Positions 8,954 to 18,224 of a stretch of 64,000 nt of DNA are shown in pieces. A program made the translations under genes and the position numbers. Source of the stretch: BMS3ABIN03 sp964418885 (GTDB lineage Bacteria > Bacteroidota > Ignavibacteria > Ignavibacteriales > Ignavibacteriaceae); the NCBI GenBank assembly GCA_964418885.1, contig CAYQNW010000002.1, positions 1 through 64,000 of the forward strand, written 5' to 3'. The notes below the pieces were generated by a model that was not told the origin of the DNA, did no database searches, and saw only the letters and a program-made list of their open reading frames with translations. Position 1 is the first letter of the stretch. The number at the start of each line of letters is the position of its first letter.

Positions 8954-9397
8954 TTATTTTTTAAAGAGATAATCTGCGGCTTTAACGACAATTTTGGATA
9001 TAATGTTATCGCAGGCTTCAAATACACCAACACGAAAAACTTCCTTATTGGAAATTCCGGCTTTGAAATAGTAATCGTAAGGATTGTTTTTAGGATCAAT
9101 TCCTCCTAAATCATACCTTGTACATCCTTTTTCCTTCAGCCACTTTATTTCTTCCCAATAACATAAATACGAACCGAAACATTTTTTACCGAGTTCGTTG
9201 CTGGCACCAATCAACCCAATCCCTGTTTTACCTAATGCAGATGTGACCGATGCGGTGATGGGGATATCATTCTTATATACAACAAATATTTTTAATTTAA
9301 ACTCATCGCTTAATTCCTCCTGAAGTTTTGCAAATCTTTTTACATCTACATAAACTTTAAATTTCTTTCTACTATGCATTTCTTCATAAAGATTAAT
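8954..9397 (-). pseudogene. C-terminal remnant of a third tandem FemAB copy, in frame after the stop of the upstream fusion gene
   Basis: Only the last third or so of a FemAB domain is present: homology begins INLYEEMHSRKKF and runs through CTRYDLGGIDPKNNPYDYYFKAG to LFKK and the stop. The similarity starts at the first codon after the TAA of the upstream gene (9400-9398) and stays in the same frame; the first ATG is at 9379. This looks like a tandem duplicate whose 5' portion was deleted, joining two C-termini. From the ATG it would give a 141-residue protein lacking the N-terminal half, so function alone is unlikely. Stop read-through would append it to the fusion protein. The lack of further stops suggests a recent event or retained expression. 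Confidence 0.75.
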
Positions 9398-11269
9398 TTA
9401 TTTCTTATAAAATTTTTCGCCCAGCCTAACGAGGAATTTTGAAAGAAGACTATCGCATGCCTCATAAACTCCCATACCAAAAACTTCATTCTTGGTTATT
9501 CCCGATTTAAAAATATATCCGTTAGGATTTAATTTAAGATTGATGCCTCCCAAATCATATCGTTTACATCCCACTTCTTTAAACCACTGAATCGCTCTCC
9601 ATTGAACTAAGTAAGTAGCCTTATTTTCCAAACCTAATTTAGTCGATCCGCCAAACATTGCAATCGCCGTATCACCCATGGTACTTGTGGCAAAACTTGT
9701 TATCGGCTCACCATCTTTATATACGATATATATTTTCAACTTAAACTCTTCATCAAGCACTTTGTTCATAGCTCCCATTTTTTCAACATCAACAAATTGT
9801 TTGAATTTTTTTCTCTCCGCCATCACATTAAATGTTTTCAACAATTCCTGAAATAATTCGGGATCTCTCCCTTCTTTTATTTCTAATCCTTTTTTCCCCG
9901 ATTGATTAAGATTGTTTCTCCACTTCCTGTTAAATCCCTTTCTTATATCTTCCAGGCTCTGTTCAAGATCGAGCACAAGGGAATGATAGGGTTGAAATTT
10001 TTCTCTCTTTTCAAAACCAATAGTTGTAACCAGATCAATATTAGTAAACTGATCGGAAAATATAGCTGGTCGAGCTCTCAACAAATGCTTTTGATTAACT
10101 ACCAGTTCCTCTCTTAATGCATGTAATACACTGTAAAGTGTTTCTCTTTTGGACGGCTGATCTTTTTTCTGCCAAATAGGGCCTCGGTATATATATGCAA
10201 TACCTCTGTTAATTACCGGTGCAGTTCTAAGTCTTACCTGAGCCATACCGACTATAGCATCATTATCATAAACAGCATAATGCTTTACGCATTTTTCACC
10301 TTGTGCTAATACTGAAAAATTCCAGGTTTGATATATGTTTGCATCGCTGAATTCTTTTAATGCATCATACCATATCGATTTATCAGTTACTTCTTTAACT
10401 GAATATTTTTTTAAAGTTGGTGGATTCTGATTTTTGCGGTCTATTTTAAATATTTTTTTGAGATTTTTTTTCAGTTTTATGAATGAAGTTATCCAATTGT
10501 AGCCGCCGAGAACTTTAACTATAAATTCCGATCTCGTATTCGTTGGACCAACAGCTATCCTGCCTCTTATATCGTGATGTATTCCATTGTTAGATACGTA
10601 CTTAGGTTCGGTTGAAAATAACATTTTATACCCGGCTTCCCTCGATCTTTGAATCACCCCACGATCATAATCGCCATAGGGTACACTTATGAATTCAATG
10701 CTGGAATGTATCAAATCTTCTAAGTATTTTTTTGATTCATTCAACTCGATCAACTGGTTTTCAGCAGAGATTTTTGTCAGCTCCGGATGGTTAACTGTAT
10801 GCGAACCTACTTTTATGATAGAAAGGTTCAATCTTTTTATTTCTTCGTCGGTAATCACTCGATCATTTTGTTCCATTTCCCCATCGTATACCTTCCAGTC
10901 AGGTACTTTTCCAATGTAAGAAGTTGGAAAGAAAATAGTGTGTGGAATATTTCTTTTTTCTAATTCCGGATATGCATTATCAAGAACACTTTTAAGACCA
11001 TCATCGAAAGATATTGCATAATATCTCCCCGGTTCTTTATCAGTTATTTTACTGTCGATTTCTATAAGCATCCCATATTTTTCAAGTTTATTTAACTGCC
11101 AGATAAATTCATCTTTAAGATTTTCCGGGACTGAATGATAGTATAAGATCAAAAAACGGGTGTCAATTTTACCTGAAAAAGTTTTTTTTACAAAGCTTTT
11201 TAACGATTGCCAGCCGAGATAACAAATACTAATAATTAATTTTAGAAATCTATTCGGTGTCATTTTCAT
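9398..11269 (-). CDS. polysaccharide deacetylase-FemAB fusion protein
   Basis: This 623-residue protein joins two enzymes. Residues about 38-260 are a NodB-type polysaccharide deacetylase with YYHSVP (43-48), the metal motif SFDDG (87-91) and SHTVNH (156-161), and a later VPYGDYD. After a basic linker (about 260-285), residues about 290-623 are a complete FemAB-like domain (ANIYQTWNFS, RGPIWQK, CKRYDLGGINLKLNP). A hydrophobic stretch at 10-20 may be a short anchor. The fusion suggests removal of an N- or O-acetyl group followed by transfer of an amino acid or other acyl group to the exposed amine or hydroxyl; that coupling is inference. ATG (11269) is one base after the TGA of the preceding GT2 gene. 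Confidence 0.88.
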   Translation of the reverse strand: MKMTPNRFLKLIISICYLGWQSLKSFVKKTFSGKIDTRFLILYYHSVPENLKDEFIWQLNKLEKYGMLIEIDSKITDKEPGRYYAISFDDGLKSVLDNAYPELEKRNIPHTIFFPTSYIGKVPDWKVYDGEMEQNDRVITDEEIKRLNLSIIKVGSHTVNHPELTKISAENQLIELNESKKYLEDLIHSSIEFISVPYGDYDRGVIQRSREAGYKMLFSTEPKYVSNNGIHHDIRGRIAVGPTNTRSEFIVKVLGGYNWITSFIKLKKNLKKIFKIDRKNQNPPTLKKYSVKEVTDKSIWYDALKEFSDANIYQTWNFSVLAQGEKCVKHYAVYDNDAIVGMAQVRLRTAPVINRGIAYIYRGPIWQKKDQPSKRETLYSVLHALREELVVNQKHLLRARPAIFSDQFTNIDLVTTIGFEKREKFQPYHSLVLDLEQSLEDIRKGFNRKWRNNLNQSGKKGLEIKEGRDPELFQELLKTFNVMAERKKFKQFVDVEKMGAMNKVLDEEFKLKIYIVYKDGEPITSFATSTMGDTAIAMFGGSTKLGLENKATYLVQWRAIQWFKEVGCKRYDLGGINLKLNPNGYIFKSGITKNEVFGMGVYEACDSLLSKFLVRLGEKFYKK

Positions 11270-11270
11270 A

Positions 11271-12152
11271 TCAGAATAATTTGAATGATTCTATCATTCT
11301 TGATTTTTGTTCAATTTTAAAATATTCCTGCAATTCTTTGGGAATGCTTCGTTTCTCTCGTTTAAGCTTAAGCATCCAATACCCTGCCAACCTAAAAAAA
11401 ATTCCGAAAAACATAGGCTTTTCCTTCCATCTTGCAAATGCTTTTACAAACTGAAAGGAAGGAATATAGCCTAAGCTGTATTCAACTTTGCCGTCACGAA
11501 TTCTTTTTGTTACATAGTTTGTTCCTACACTTCCCGTAGTTCTGTGATGATAAACTATCTGTTCTTCAAAAGTCTGAACTTTCCATCCTTTCATTCTAAC
11601 GGCAACACAGGCGATGCCATCTTCACCTCCCCAGCGTAAAGGGATCAGTCCGCCTATTTCCTCATAAGTTTTTCTTCTGAAAAGCTGAACGGCGCCTCTT
11701 ACACTATAACGGTGTGAAGCCATTCGAACCGGAACACCTTCGTTGATATTAATAAATGCTCCGCCTGCAAGACCCAGCTTTTCATCTTTATCGAATTTGT
11801 CGAGCATTGTTTCATAGTAATCTTTTTCCAATGTTATGTCGGCATCGAGAATCCCTATGAAATCAAAATCAAGTTCTTTTAATTTAATGTAAGCTGTTTT
11901 TACAGCGTAAACTTTTGAGGCAAAGTCTCTATCCTGCGCTCCTTCAATTCTCAGTAATTCAATAAAGGAATGATTCTTTTCATATTTTTTGACAATGTCA
12001 TCCGTGTTATCTGTCGATTGATCACTGACTATAATCCACATTAACGGAAGGTGAGTTTGTTCAATAATAGATTTAATAGTATTTTCAATAAACCCTTCTT
12101 CGTTTCTGGCAGCAGTTAATAATACATATTTATGGTCAGTAGGCATAAGCAT
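11271..12152 (-). CDS. glycosyltransferase family 2
   Basis: A 293-residue GT-A enzyme. The N-terminal nucleotide-sugar fold shows YVLLTAARNEEGFIENTIKSI (9-29), SDQSTDNTDDI and the metal-binding FIGILDADI (DxD equivalent). The later GGEDGIACVAVRMKGWKV block fits the acceptor/catalytic region. No clear membrane span, so it is probably a peripheral enzyme adding one sugar of the repeat unit. The start overlaps the end of the polymerase gene by 17 bases, a sign of translational coupling in the leftward operon. Donor sugar unknown. Confidence 0.86.
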   Translation of the reverse strand: MLMPTDHKYVLLTAARNEEGFIENTIKSIIEQTHLPLMWIIVSDQSTDNTDDIVKKYEKNHSFIELLRIEGAQDRDFASKVYAVKTAYIKLKELDFDFIGILDADITLEKDYYETMLDKFDKDEKLGLAGGAFININEGVPVRMASHRYSVRGAVQLFRRKTYEEIGGLIPLRWGGEDGIACVAVRMKGWKVQTFEEQIVYHHRTTGSVGTNYVTKRIRDGKVEYSLGYIPSFQFVKAFARWKEKPMFFGIFFRLAGYWMLKLKREKRSIPKELQEYFKIEQKSRMIESFKLF

Positions 12153-13458
12153 TTTGCTCCTTTGTTTCTTCTGTTTCGGGAAGCTTGTTAAACGTATAAA
12201 TTCCTACAATAACCCAGCTCAACCAGAAGATGAAAGTATTTGCCCCGATACTTGCCTCGACAAAATTTGAAAGAAACAACATAACCATGATTGTTAACGC
12301 AACATTAAAATCATCATTCAGATATTTTTTCCTAATTTTGAATATTGGTAGGAACAGTATGATTACCCAGATAACTAAACCAACAACCCCTAAACCTACA
12401 GCGATAGAGATATATCCATTATGCAATGAAGTTTTTGAGGATCCGGACCATAAAGTCAGTTTAGGATCATAGAATCTTGGGTCCTCCCAAATTTTACCTT
12501 CTACGTTAAAACCATAACCGGTATAAGGTCGTTCCAATATTAAAGTTATAGCTCCCGACCAAAAATCTTGTCTGCCTGTTAAAGTTGTTAAATCCTGATC
12601 GCCACGCTGAAGATTAGCTGGCGTGAACGTAATTAATACAGCAAGGGCGAGACTAATTGCCAGGAACCAGATTAAAATCTGAACTTTTTTTCCGCTAAAC
12701 AAAAACCATAAGCCAACGGAAGCCCCGCTTAATAAAATCGATGTTCTTGAACCGGTTAATAATAAAAATACAGTGATAATTATGAAGCACGATATAATAA
12801 AAATCTTTGATTCGCCTTCTTTTAATTTGGCATATTTCCATAAAAGTATTGGATAAATAAGTGCACATTCGCCGCCTAAATCATTAGGATGACTAAGTGC
12901 ACCCTGCAGTCTGTCGGGTGCAACCCACCACCATGCTTTACCGGGCATTACAACAATAATAATCAGGTTGATTGCAATAAAGATTATTGCATAAAGGTAG
13001 AGGGTATTGAAGAATGTGTGTGTCTGTCCTTCTTTAATTACCCAGTAATAAAAACCAATCAGGAATAAGAATAGAATAAGAAATTTAAAGCTGCGGATAA
13101 ATGTAATATCGGGATCAATTGAATATGTTGTGGAAATTAAAGCAAAAGTTATTATGATACTTAGTAAACCAAGGTACAATGGTATTCTTCCCCGATGCAG
13201 ATACCAGTACTGAAAATATTTTATTATTGAAACAATAGCCATCATTAAAGGAATACCATTCTTCACGTATGAACTGAGTCCAACCTCTGAGTCGGCGTCT
13301 GCGGATGCATTATTTGGAATAAAAATAGCTGCCAGTAATGGCGCTAACAGAATTAATAATATTGCAATTTCAAAACGTTGAATTGAATAAATAAATAATA
13401 CCGCCGCAAGCAGCGTAAGCATTATCAGTAAAAAAATTGAGTACAGATCGTTAGGCAT
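12136..13458 (-). CDS. O-antigen polymerase/ligase family membrane protein (Wzy/WaaL type)
   Basis: The 440-residue protein is strongly hydrophobic with roughly ten to twelve membrane spans. It carries the family signature RLQGALSHPNDLGGECAL and a large periplasmic loop with the region after GRQDFWSGAI and GYGFNVEG, as in Wzy_C/O-antigen ligase proteins. With the neighbouring flippase it should polymerise undecaprenyl-linked repeat units in the periplasm, or ligate the finished chain to an acceptor; sequence alone does not separate these. Wza and Wzc in the same locus favour the polymerase reading. It lies 32 bases after the flippase stop. Confidence 0.85.
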   Translation of the reverse strand: MPNDLYSIFLLIMLTLLAAVLFIYSIQRFEIAILLILLAPLLAAIFIPNNASADADSEVGLSSYVKNGIPLMMAIVSIIKYFQYWYLHRGRIPLYLGLLSIIITFALISTTYSIDPDITFIRSFKFLILFLFLIGFYYWVIKEGQTHTFFNTLYLYAIIFIAINLIIIVVMPGKAWWWVAPDRLQGALSHPNDLGGECALIYPILLWKYAKLKEGESKIFIISCFIIITVFLLLTGSRTSILLSGASVGLWFLFSGKKVQILIWFLAISLALAVLITFTPANLQRGDQDLTTLTGRQDFWSGAITLILERPYTGYGFNVEGKIWEDPRFYDPKLTLWSGSSKTSLHNGYISIAVGLGVVGLVIWVIILFLPIFKIRKKYLNDDFNVALTIMVMLFLSNFVEASIGANTFIFWLSWVIVGIYTFNKLPETEETKEQNAYAY

Positions 13459-13490
13459 AATTACTATAAAGTATTTTCTTAATACATTAG

Positions 13491-14960
13491 TTAAGTTTTA
13501 AATGACAATAATTTATACTGAACTTTCTTAAATGATTTCCTGATCATTTGTTTCTCTTCCGAATCAAAGAACTTCAGATTGTAAAGCAACAAGAAAATAA
13601 TTATAAATGAAGCTGGCAGAATACTGTAAAAAATTATCGATGGACTATCAACTAAGAAATACACAGCTGCAAGAGATAATAAGTTAATAAAACCGAGAAT
13701 CAATAATCTTGCAGTTTCCATTTTCACATGAATTTCTTTGTCACCAAGTATGAATAATGCTATAGCAAGTCCGAACCAGTATATGTTTATGGCAAAAATG
13801 TTCCCCATAATTCCATAATATTTAATACAAAAATAACTGAGAACAATACTCAGGATGGTTGAAATAACGGATACTATTCCGGTAATATTTGATTTCTGTT
13901 TGATAAGCAATAATGATTGAGAAATATAAGTAAATCCTCTGAATACCTGGGCGGGCATTAAAAGAAATACTAGATAGTAAGCTTTAAAATATTCTTGCGG
14001 TGCAATAATTCCCATAAAATCGCGAAATACAAAAACCAGGGAGAAACTGATGACAACAAATGCTATTAAAAGATAAGTCGATATTTTTGAAATACGCCTT
14101 CCTAAATTAGGATCGCCGATACTTGAATAAATATAAGGTTCGTACGAAAGTTGAAATGGTAAAATCAACACAACCTGAACGATCATAGTTAATCTTGAAG
14201 CCAAGGAAAATATTCCAACCTGCTCTAATCCGACGAAGTAACTGAGCATATAAATTGCGATAGTACTTTTAATTAAATCACCGGAACGCGCAAAAATTAA
14301 TGGAAAACCAAACTTGAGTAATTTCTTGAGTGTGTGTTTTGAAACTTTGTATTTTATTTTTCGTGAAATAATCTTAAGAGGAATAACCCAAAGTAAGAAA
14401 TAACCAATTGCCTGTGCTTCGAATACACCTTTAATTCCAAGATCAAGTTTTACCACAAACAAAATAGTTAATGAAGATACTAATACTGCTACAGCAATAC
14501 TAAAGGCAGTGAACATCATTCCCTGGTTTCTCGCCCTGAAATAAGAAAGGGTATTAACACATAACGATTGTAATACAGAAGCTGTTGAAACTAATAAGGC
14601 ATAAATAAAAACATCTTCAATTTGTAAAAATGCTTTAAATATGGGTGCGAGGGTTATGCCCGAAACTGCAATTATGAAAAAACCGGCAAAGATATTGATA
14701 AGAATAGAACTTCCGAGCAACTCACCCCCGGCATTCTTATCATCGAACTCTTTCATAAATCTCATTAGCGAGCTGACGACACCAAAGTCTACAATCGGAA
14801 TGATAATCTGACTTGTTAGTAGCAGAGCTGAGAGTAAACCGTAATCACTTACGCTGAGTGAATGCGTATAGAACGGGATTAATATAAAAGCGGAAATCCG
14901 AATAATTATAGTCCCGACAGAGTAAATTAATGTGCTTTTTGTAAGTTTTTTTAAGCTCAT
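13491..14960 (-). CDS. wzx: oligosaccharide flippase (Wzx/MATE-like)
   Basis: The 489-residue protein has about 12-14 membrane spans, starting KLTKSTLIYSVGTIIIRI and continuing FILIPFYTHSLSVSDYGLLSAL, the typical N-terminus of polysaccharide-biosynthesis flippases of the MOP superfamily. Charged residues are confined to short loops. The role is transfer of the undecaprenyl-diphosphate-linked repeat unit across the inner membrane. Its ATG overlaps the stop of the upstream GT4 gene by four bases, so the two are translationally coupled. Family assignment is secure; the substrate is unknown. Confidence 0.88.
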   Translation of the reverse strand: MSLKKLTKSTLIYSVGTIIIRISAFILIPFYTHSLSVSDYGLLSALLLTSQIIIPIVDFGVVSSLMRFMKEFDDKNAGGELLGSSILINIFAGFFIIAVSGITLAPIFKAFLQIEDVFIYALLVSTASVLQSLCVNTLSYFRARNQGMMFTAFSIAVAVLVSSLTILFVVKLDLGIKGVFEAQAIGYFLLWVIPLKIISRKIKYKVSKHTLKKLLKFGFPLIFARSGDLIKSTIAIYMLSYFVGLEQVGIFSLASRLTMIVQVVLILPFQLSYEPYIYSSIGDPNLGRRISKISTYLLIAFVVISFSLVFVFRDFMGIIAPQEYFKAYYLVFLLMPAQVFRGFTYISQSLLLIKQKSNITGIVSVISTILSIVLSYFCIKYYGIMGNIFAINIYWFGLAIALFILGDKEIHVKMETARLLILGFINLLSLAAVYFLVDSPSIIFYSILPASFIIIFLLLYNLKFFDSEEKQMIRKSFKKVQYKLLSFKT

Positions 14961-16129
14961 TTTACTAAACCGAGTTCCCGTTCAATCAGTTGTTGTTTCT
15001 GTAATTCCCAGGTATAGTTTTTATAAACAGCGTATGATTTTTCCAGAGTCTTTTTACTTTCACCATTGTTGCTGTAAATTCTAAATATCGTTTCAGCAAG
15101 ATTGGCTGAATCCCCAGGCTTGAAATAGTAAATGGATTCGGGATCAAAATAATCCTTAATTCCACCGGTTTCAGGAACAATAACCGTTTTTTTGTTTATT
15201 AAATATTCAAAAATCCGAACAGGGAAATTAAGCTGAGTAAATGGATTTGTCCTGTTTGGTATTACTCCTATATCTATTTGTGGGATGAAAGCTGCTATCT
15301 CATCAACAACAGCAAAACCTCTTATTTCAAAATGGTCTTTAAGGTTCAGCTCATCAATCAATTTTTCAACCTTTGTTAAAAAGTTGCCTCTGCCATAAAT
15401 CACCATATAAATATTTGGTATCTTTTCTTTAAGTTCTGCAACCGCTTTAATTGCAATGTCCAATCCATGTCGTTCTACAATAGCTCCGTGATACATTAAT
15501 AAAAATTTGGAAGAGTACTTGCTCTCTTTCAAAGAATTATTGTGGTATTTAAAAACCTTTTCATCGGGAGAATTCATCACAATTTGAATTTTAGAATCCG
15601 GGCATCCTCTTGAAACAAAAAGCTTTTTAAATGCGATATTTGGGGTCAATACAAGGTTAGCAAACTTAATACAGATCTTTTCAAAGAATTTTAGAATCTT
15701 TACAATGTAATGTTTCTCGTCCACATTAATCATAGAGGAAAATAATTCAGGCATCGGATCATGAAGATCTAAAACAATTTTTGCTCCGAATAATTTTGGG
15801 ATGATCGCAGTTAATACAAGGAAATCCGGCATGTTGTGAACATGTATAATATCATAACGATTTCGTAACTCGAGGTAAGTTAGCTTCAAAAAAGACCAGG
15901 AAAAAAACAATGCATATTCAAGAAGATAGCGCAATTTACTTGCACGATATCTTTTAAGGTTTAACCTTAACACATTAATTCCGTTTACATTTTCTTTAGT
16001 TAACTCGCCTCTTTGCGTTATACAAAGTACGTCTATTTCTGCACCGGCATCACACAATGCTTCTGCCTCCCGGCGAACTCTTACATCGATCGGGTAGGAT
16101 GAAAGAACTACCATCGCAATTCTTTTCAT
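14957..16129 (-). CDS. glycosyltransferase family 4
   Basis: The 390-residue protein is a GT-B-fold retaining glycosyltransferase. Recognisable blocks are the N-terminal IAMVVLSSYPIDVRVRREAEAL, the middle DIIHVHNMPDFLVL, the start of the donor domain FLLMYHGAIVERHGLD, and the C-terminal donor site NFPVRIFEYLINKKTVIVPETGGIKDYF, where the EYL...P.TGG pattern replaces the usual E-A-x7-E. It should add one sugar to the lipid-linked repeat unit on the cytoplasmic face. Its stop overlaps the flippase ATG by four bases, and its own ATG overlaps the upstream deacetylase stop by four bases. Confidence 0.87.
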   Translation of the reverse strand: MKRIAMVVLSSYPIDVRVRREAEALCDAGAEIDVLCITQRGELTKENVNGINVLRLNLKRYRASKLRYLLEYALFFSWSFLKLTYLELRNRYDIIHVHNMPDFLVLTAIIPKLFGAKIVLDLHDPMPELFSSMINVDEKHYIVKILKFFEKICIKFANLVLTPNIAFKKLFVSRGCPDSKIQIVMNSPDEKVFKYHNNSLKESKYSSKFLLMYHGAIVERHGLDIAIKAVAELKEKIPNIYMVIYGRGNFLTKVEKLIDELNLKDHFEIRGFAVVDEIAAFIPQIDIGVIPNRTNPFTQLNFPVRIFEYLINKKTVIVPETGGIKDYFDPESIYYFKPGDSANLAETIFRIYSNNGESKKTLEKSYAVYKNYTWELQKQQLIERELGLVK

Positions 16130-17073
16130 ACTATTTTCTCCAAATTTAACTCAACTTTACTCTCAGTCTGCATCTGTTTTACATAAGCTGCAACATCCCG
16201 GGGAAGAGCATGCCAGTATTCATTGTGATATTTACTTTTAATGTATTTAAGGAATTCCACATAAAGATCGATGGAAAACTCTTCTTTTCTACCGTTAGAA
16301 TTATTAAAATTGACATAATCGGGGTGAACATTCACTAGTACCAAACCGCCGTTACTTACGATCCAGTCTGTTTTTTCTTTCCAGATCTCCAACTTGTTTG
16401 CATTCATCAGAATAAATAATGTGAAATCCTGTACCAGCGTATATGGCAGTTCCACATAACCTTCATCGTTATTACTTCGTTCTACGATAAATGGAAAAAT
16501 GGTTTCAACACCATCTGCCTGGGGTTCAAAAGGATCGGTATCGAATGTTGATAAATCATACTCAATATTTAATTGTTTAATCCAATCGAGATTGTGATGC
16601 ATTGCAGGTGCCCTGAATCCAACAGAATTCCACTCTTTTAAATAATTATTGATTTTTTCTGATCGTGCATCAAATATCTTTTTATTGCTGAAAAGCTTAC
16701 CATCATGATTAAGTCCATGAACCCCTACTTCGAATCCGTTTTCAGATATATATTTTCTTAACTCTCTTGAAACCTGATATCTTTCGGGTACAAAATTAAA
16801 TGAAGATTTGAATCCCAAATCTTTCTCTATTTTCAATAATTTTCTGCACTTATCATGTCCTCCCTGGAGTTCAACATCGTGGGTAAGAACAAAAGCAAAC
16901 CTTTTACCATTTTTCCACCCTTTCCAGCCCGAAGGTTTCTTTTCAGATCCCGGCAGAATCGGCCAGATACTCTTATAACTTCCCATCTGTTTTTTTACTA
17001 ATTGCCGTCTGAGATAAATCTGAACAGAACGTGGAATAACCGGTTTAAGTATGTAAAATATTTTTCTAATCAT
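16126..17073 (-). CDS. polysaccharide deacetylase family protein
   Basis: The 315-residue protein has the carbohydrate-esterase 4-like metal and catalytic motifs FVLTHDVE (Asp corresponding to the FDDG motif) and VGVHGLNHDGKLF (the paired histidines spaced by three), followed by GFRAPAMHHN. This matches the deacetylase variants found in exopolysaccharide clusters. The N-terminus is short and basic (RSVQIYLRRQLVKKQMG) without a clear signal peptide, so it may act on cytoplasmic lipid-linked sugars. It sits between a FemAB gene (9 bases upstream) and GT4 (4-base overlap). This is the second deacetylase of the operon beside the fusion protein at 9398. Confidence 0.85.
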   Translation of the reverse strand: MIRKIFYILKPVIPRSVQIYLRRQLVKKQMGSYKSIWPILPGSEKKPSGWKGWKNGKRFAFVLTHDVELQGGHDKCRKLLKIEKDLGFKSSFNFVPERYQVSRELRKYISENGFEVGVHGLNHDGKLFSNKKIFDARSEKINNYLKEWNSVGFRAPAMHHNLDWIKQLNIEYDLSTFDTDPFEPQADGVETIFPFIVERSNNDEGYVELPYTLVQDFTLFILMNANKLEIWKEKTDWIVSNGGLVLVNVHPDYVNFNNSNGRKEEFSIDLYVEFLKYIKSKYHNEYWHALPRDVAAYVKQMQTESKVELNLEKIV

Positions 17074-17082
17074 GCAAATTGA

Positions 17083-18222
17083 TTACAGGTATTTGTAAGT
17101 TTTGTCGCCAATAATTTCAGTTATTTTCAATGGTAAAGCCTGCCAGATTTTTTGTTTTAAATTTCCTGAAGTCCCGGCATCAAGTTCTTCTTCGTTTTCG
17201 AGTCCCTCTGGTTTTGGATAATAGTAATGGTACATTTCTTTTATAGATGAAGCCCACTTCTTTTTATAAGCAGCTAAGCTAAGATGATCTTTTGATACTT
17301 CACCAAGGTCATAATATTTGAATCCCATTTTTTGTGCATCGTGAATTGCCTGCCAATGAAGCAGATCATTGGGACGCAATTCAAAATGATTACGACTACT
17401 TCCGTTAAATGCATAAGTAACGGTATCATTAAATTTAAATAAAACACTGCCTGCAATTATTTGTTTGCTTCCAATTGTTTCTAATTCAGCCAGAACCAAA
17501 CTCATCAGCCCTTTAGGTTTCATCAACTCCCAAATATTTTTGAAAAAGGAATACGATCTTGCAGGTGTAACGTGAAATCTCATAGTATCCGAATAAAGCG
17601 GATACCATTCTTTTAATTCATTAATATTATTAGCTTCTCTGAAGTGTACATCATTCTTTAGCGCTTTTTTCATAGCTCTTTTTATTGCAGCATGATTTCT
17701 TGAATCTCCGAATCTTATTTCTTTCGGGTATTTGGGGATTTCAGTAACATAAATTTCACGCCACAAAAATTTATGTAGACGATTTGATTCTGCTTTTAAT
17801 TGCGGTGAAAACGTTTTAATCTGCAAATGTCTTTCTTTATCTTCTTTAACTGTATCAACGGCTTTTTGTATAAGAACAGCAGCAATATTCTCATCAATTG
17901 CGAGTGGACCGCCAATTGGGGTTCTGGGCAACGAGGATAATCTTTTTATACCTGGTACACCTCCCAATCCGAATGGAAAGCCTTTTGTATACTGTAATGG
18001 GAAAACACCCACTATTTTGCTTTCTTCATTTTTACAAACTAATCTTAAAATTTTTTGATTCGATTCTTTTTGAAGAATATTAAGCCATTCAGAAAAATGG
18101 TATACTGACGCATCAGGATGATCGTTTACAAAATCATCCCATAATACATTATCATTTTCGGAATTATCCGGTAATGAGAAGACTGTTAATGTGTTAATTT
18201 TTTCAGAATGTTCAATAATCAT
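17083..18222 (-). CDS. FemAB-like GNAT protein (copy 2)
   Basis: A 379-residue FemAB-related protein: the N-terminal half has DHPDASVYHFSEWLNIL and IVGVFPLQYTKG, and the C-terminal half ends with the substrate block MGFKYYDLGEVSKDHLSLAAYKKKWAS. It is diverged from the 7755/9398 pair and closer in style to FemAB proteins of exosortase-linked polysaccharide loci. The longer frame begins with TTG at 18228, but ATG at 18222 is preferred; it follows the upstream TGA (18227-18225) by two bases. The adjacent ATP-grasp ligase could supply an activated acyl or amino-acid group; this pairing is inference. Confidence 0.82.
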   Translation of the reverse strand: MIIEHSEKINTLTVFSLPDNSENDNVLWDDFVNDHPDASVYHFSEWLNILQKESNQKILRLVCKNEESKIVGVFPLQYTKGFPFGLGGVPGIKRLSSLPRTPIGGPLAIDENIAAVLIQKAVDTVKEDKERHLQIKTFSPQLKAESNRLHKFLWREIYVTEIPKYPKEIRFGDSRNHAAIKRAMKKALKNDVHFREANNINELKEWYPLYSDTMRFHVTPARSYSFFKNIWELMKPKGLMSLVLAELETIGSKQIIAGSVLFKFNDTVTYAFNGSSRNHFELRPNDLLHWQAIHDAQKMGFKYYDLGEVSKDHLSLAAYKKKWASSIKEMYHYYYPKPEGLENEEELDAGTSGNLKQKIWQALPLKITEIIGDKTYKYL

Positions 18223-18224
18223 AT

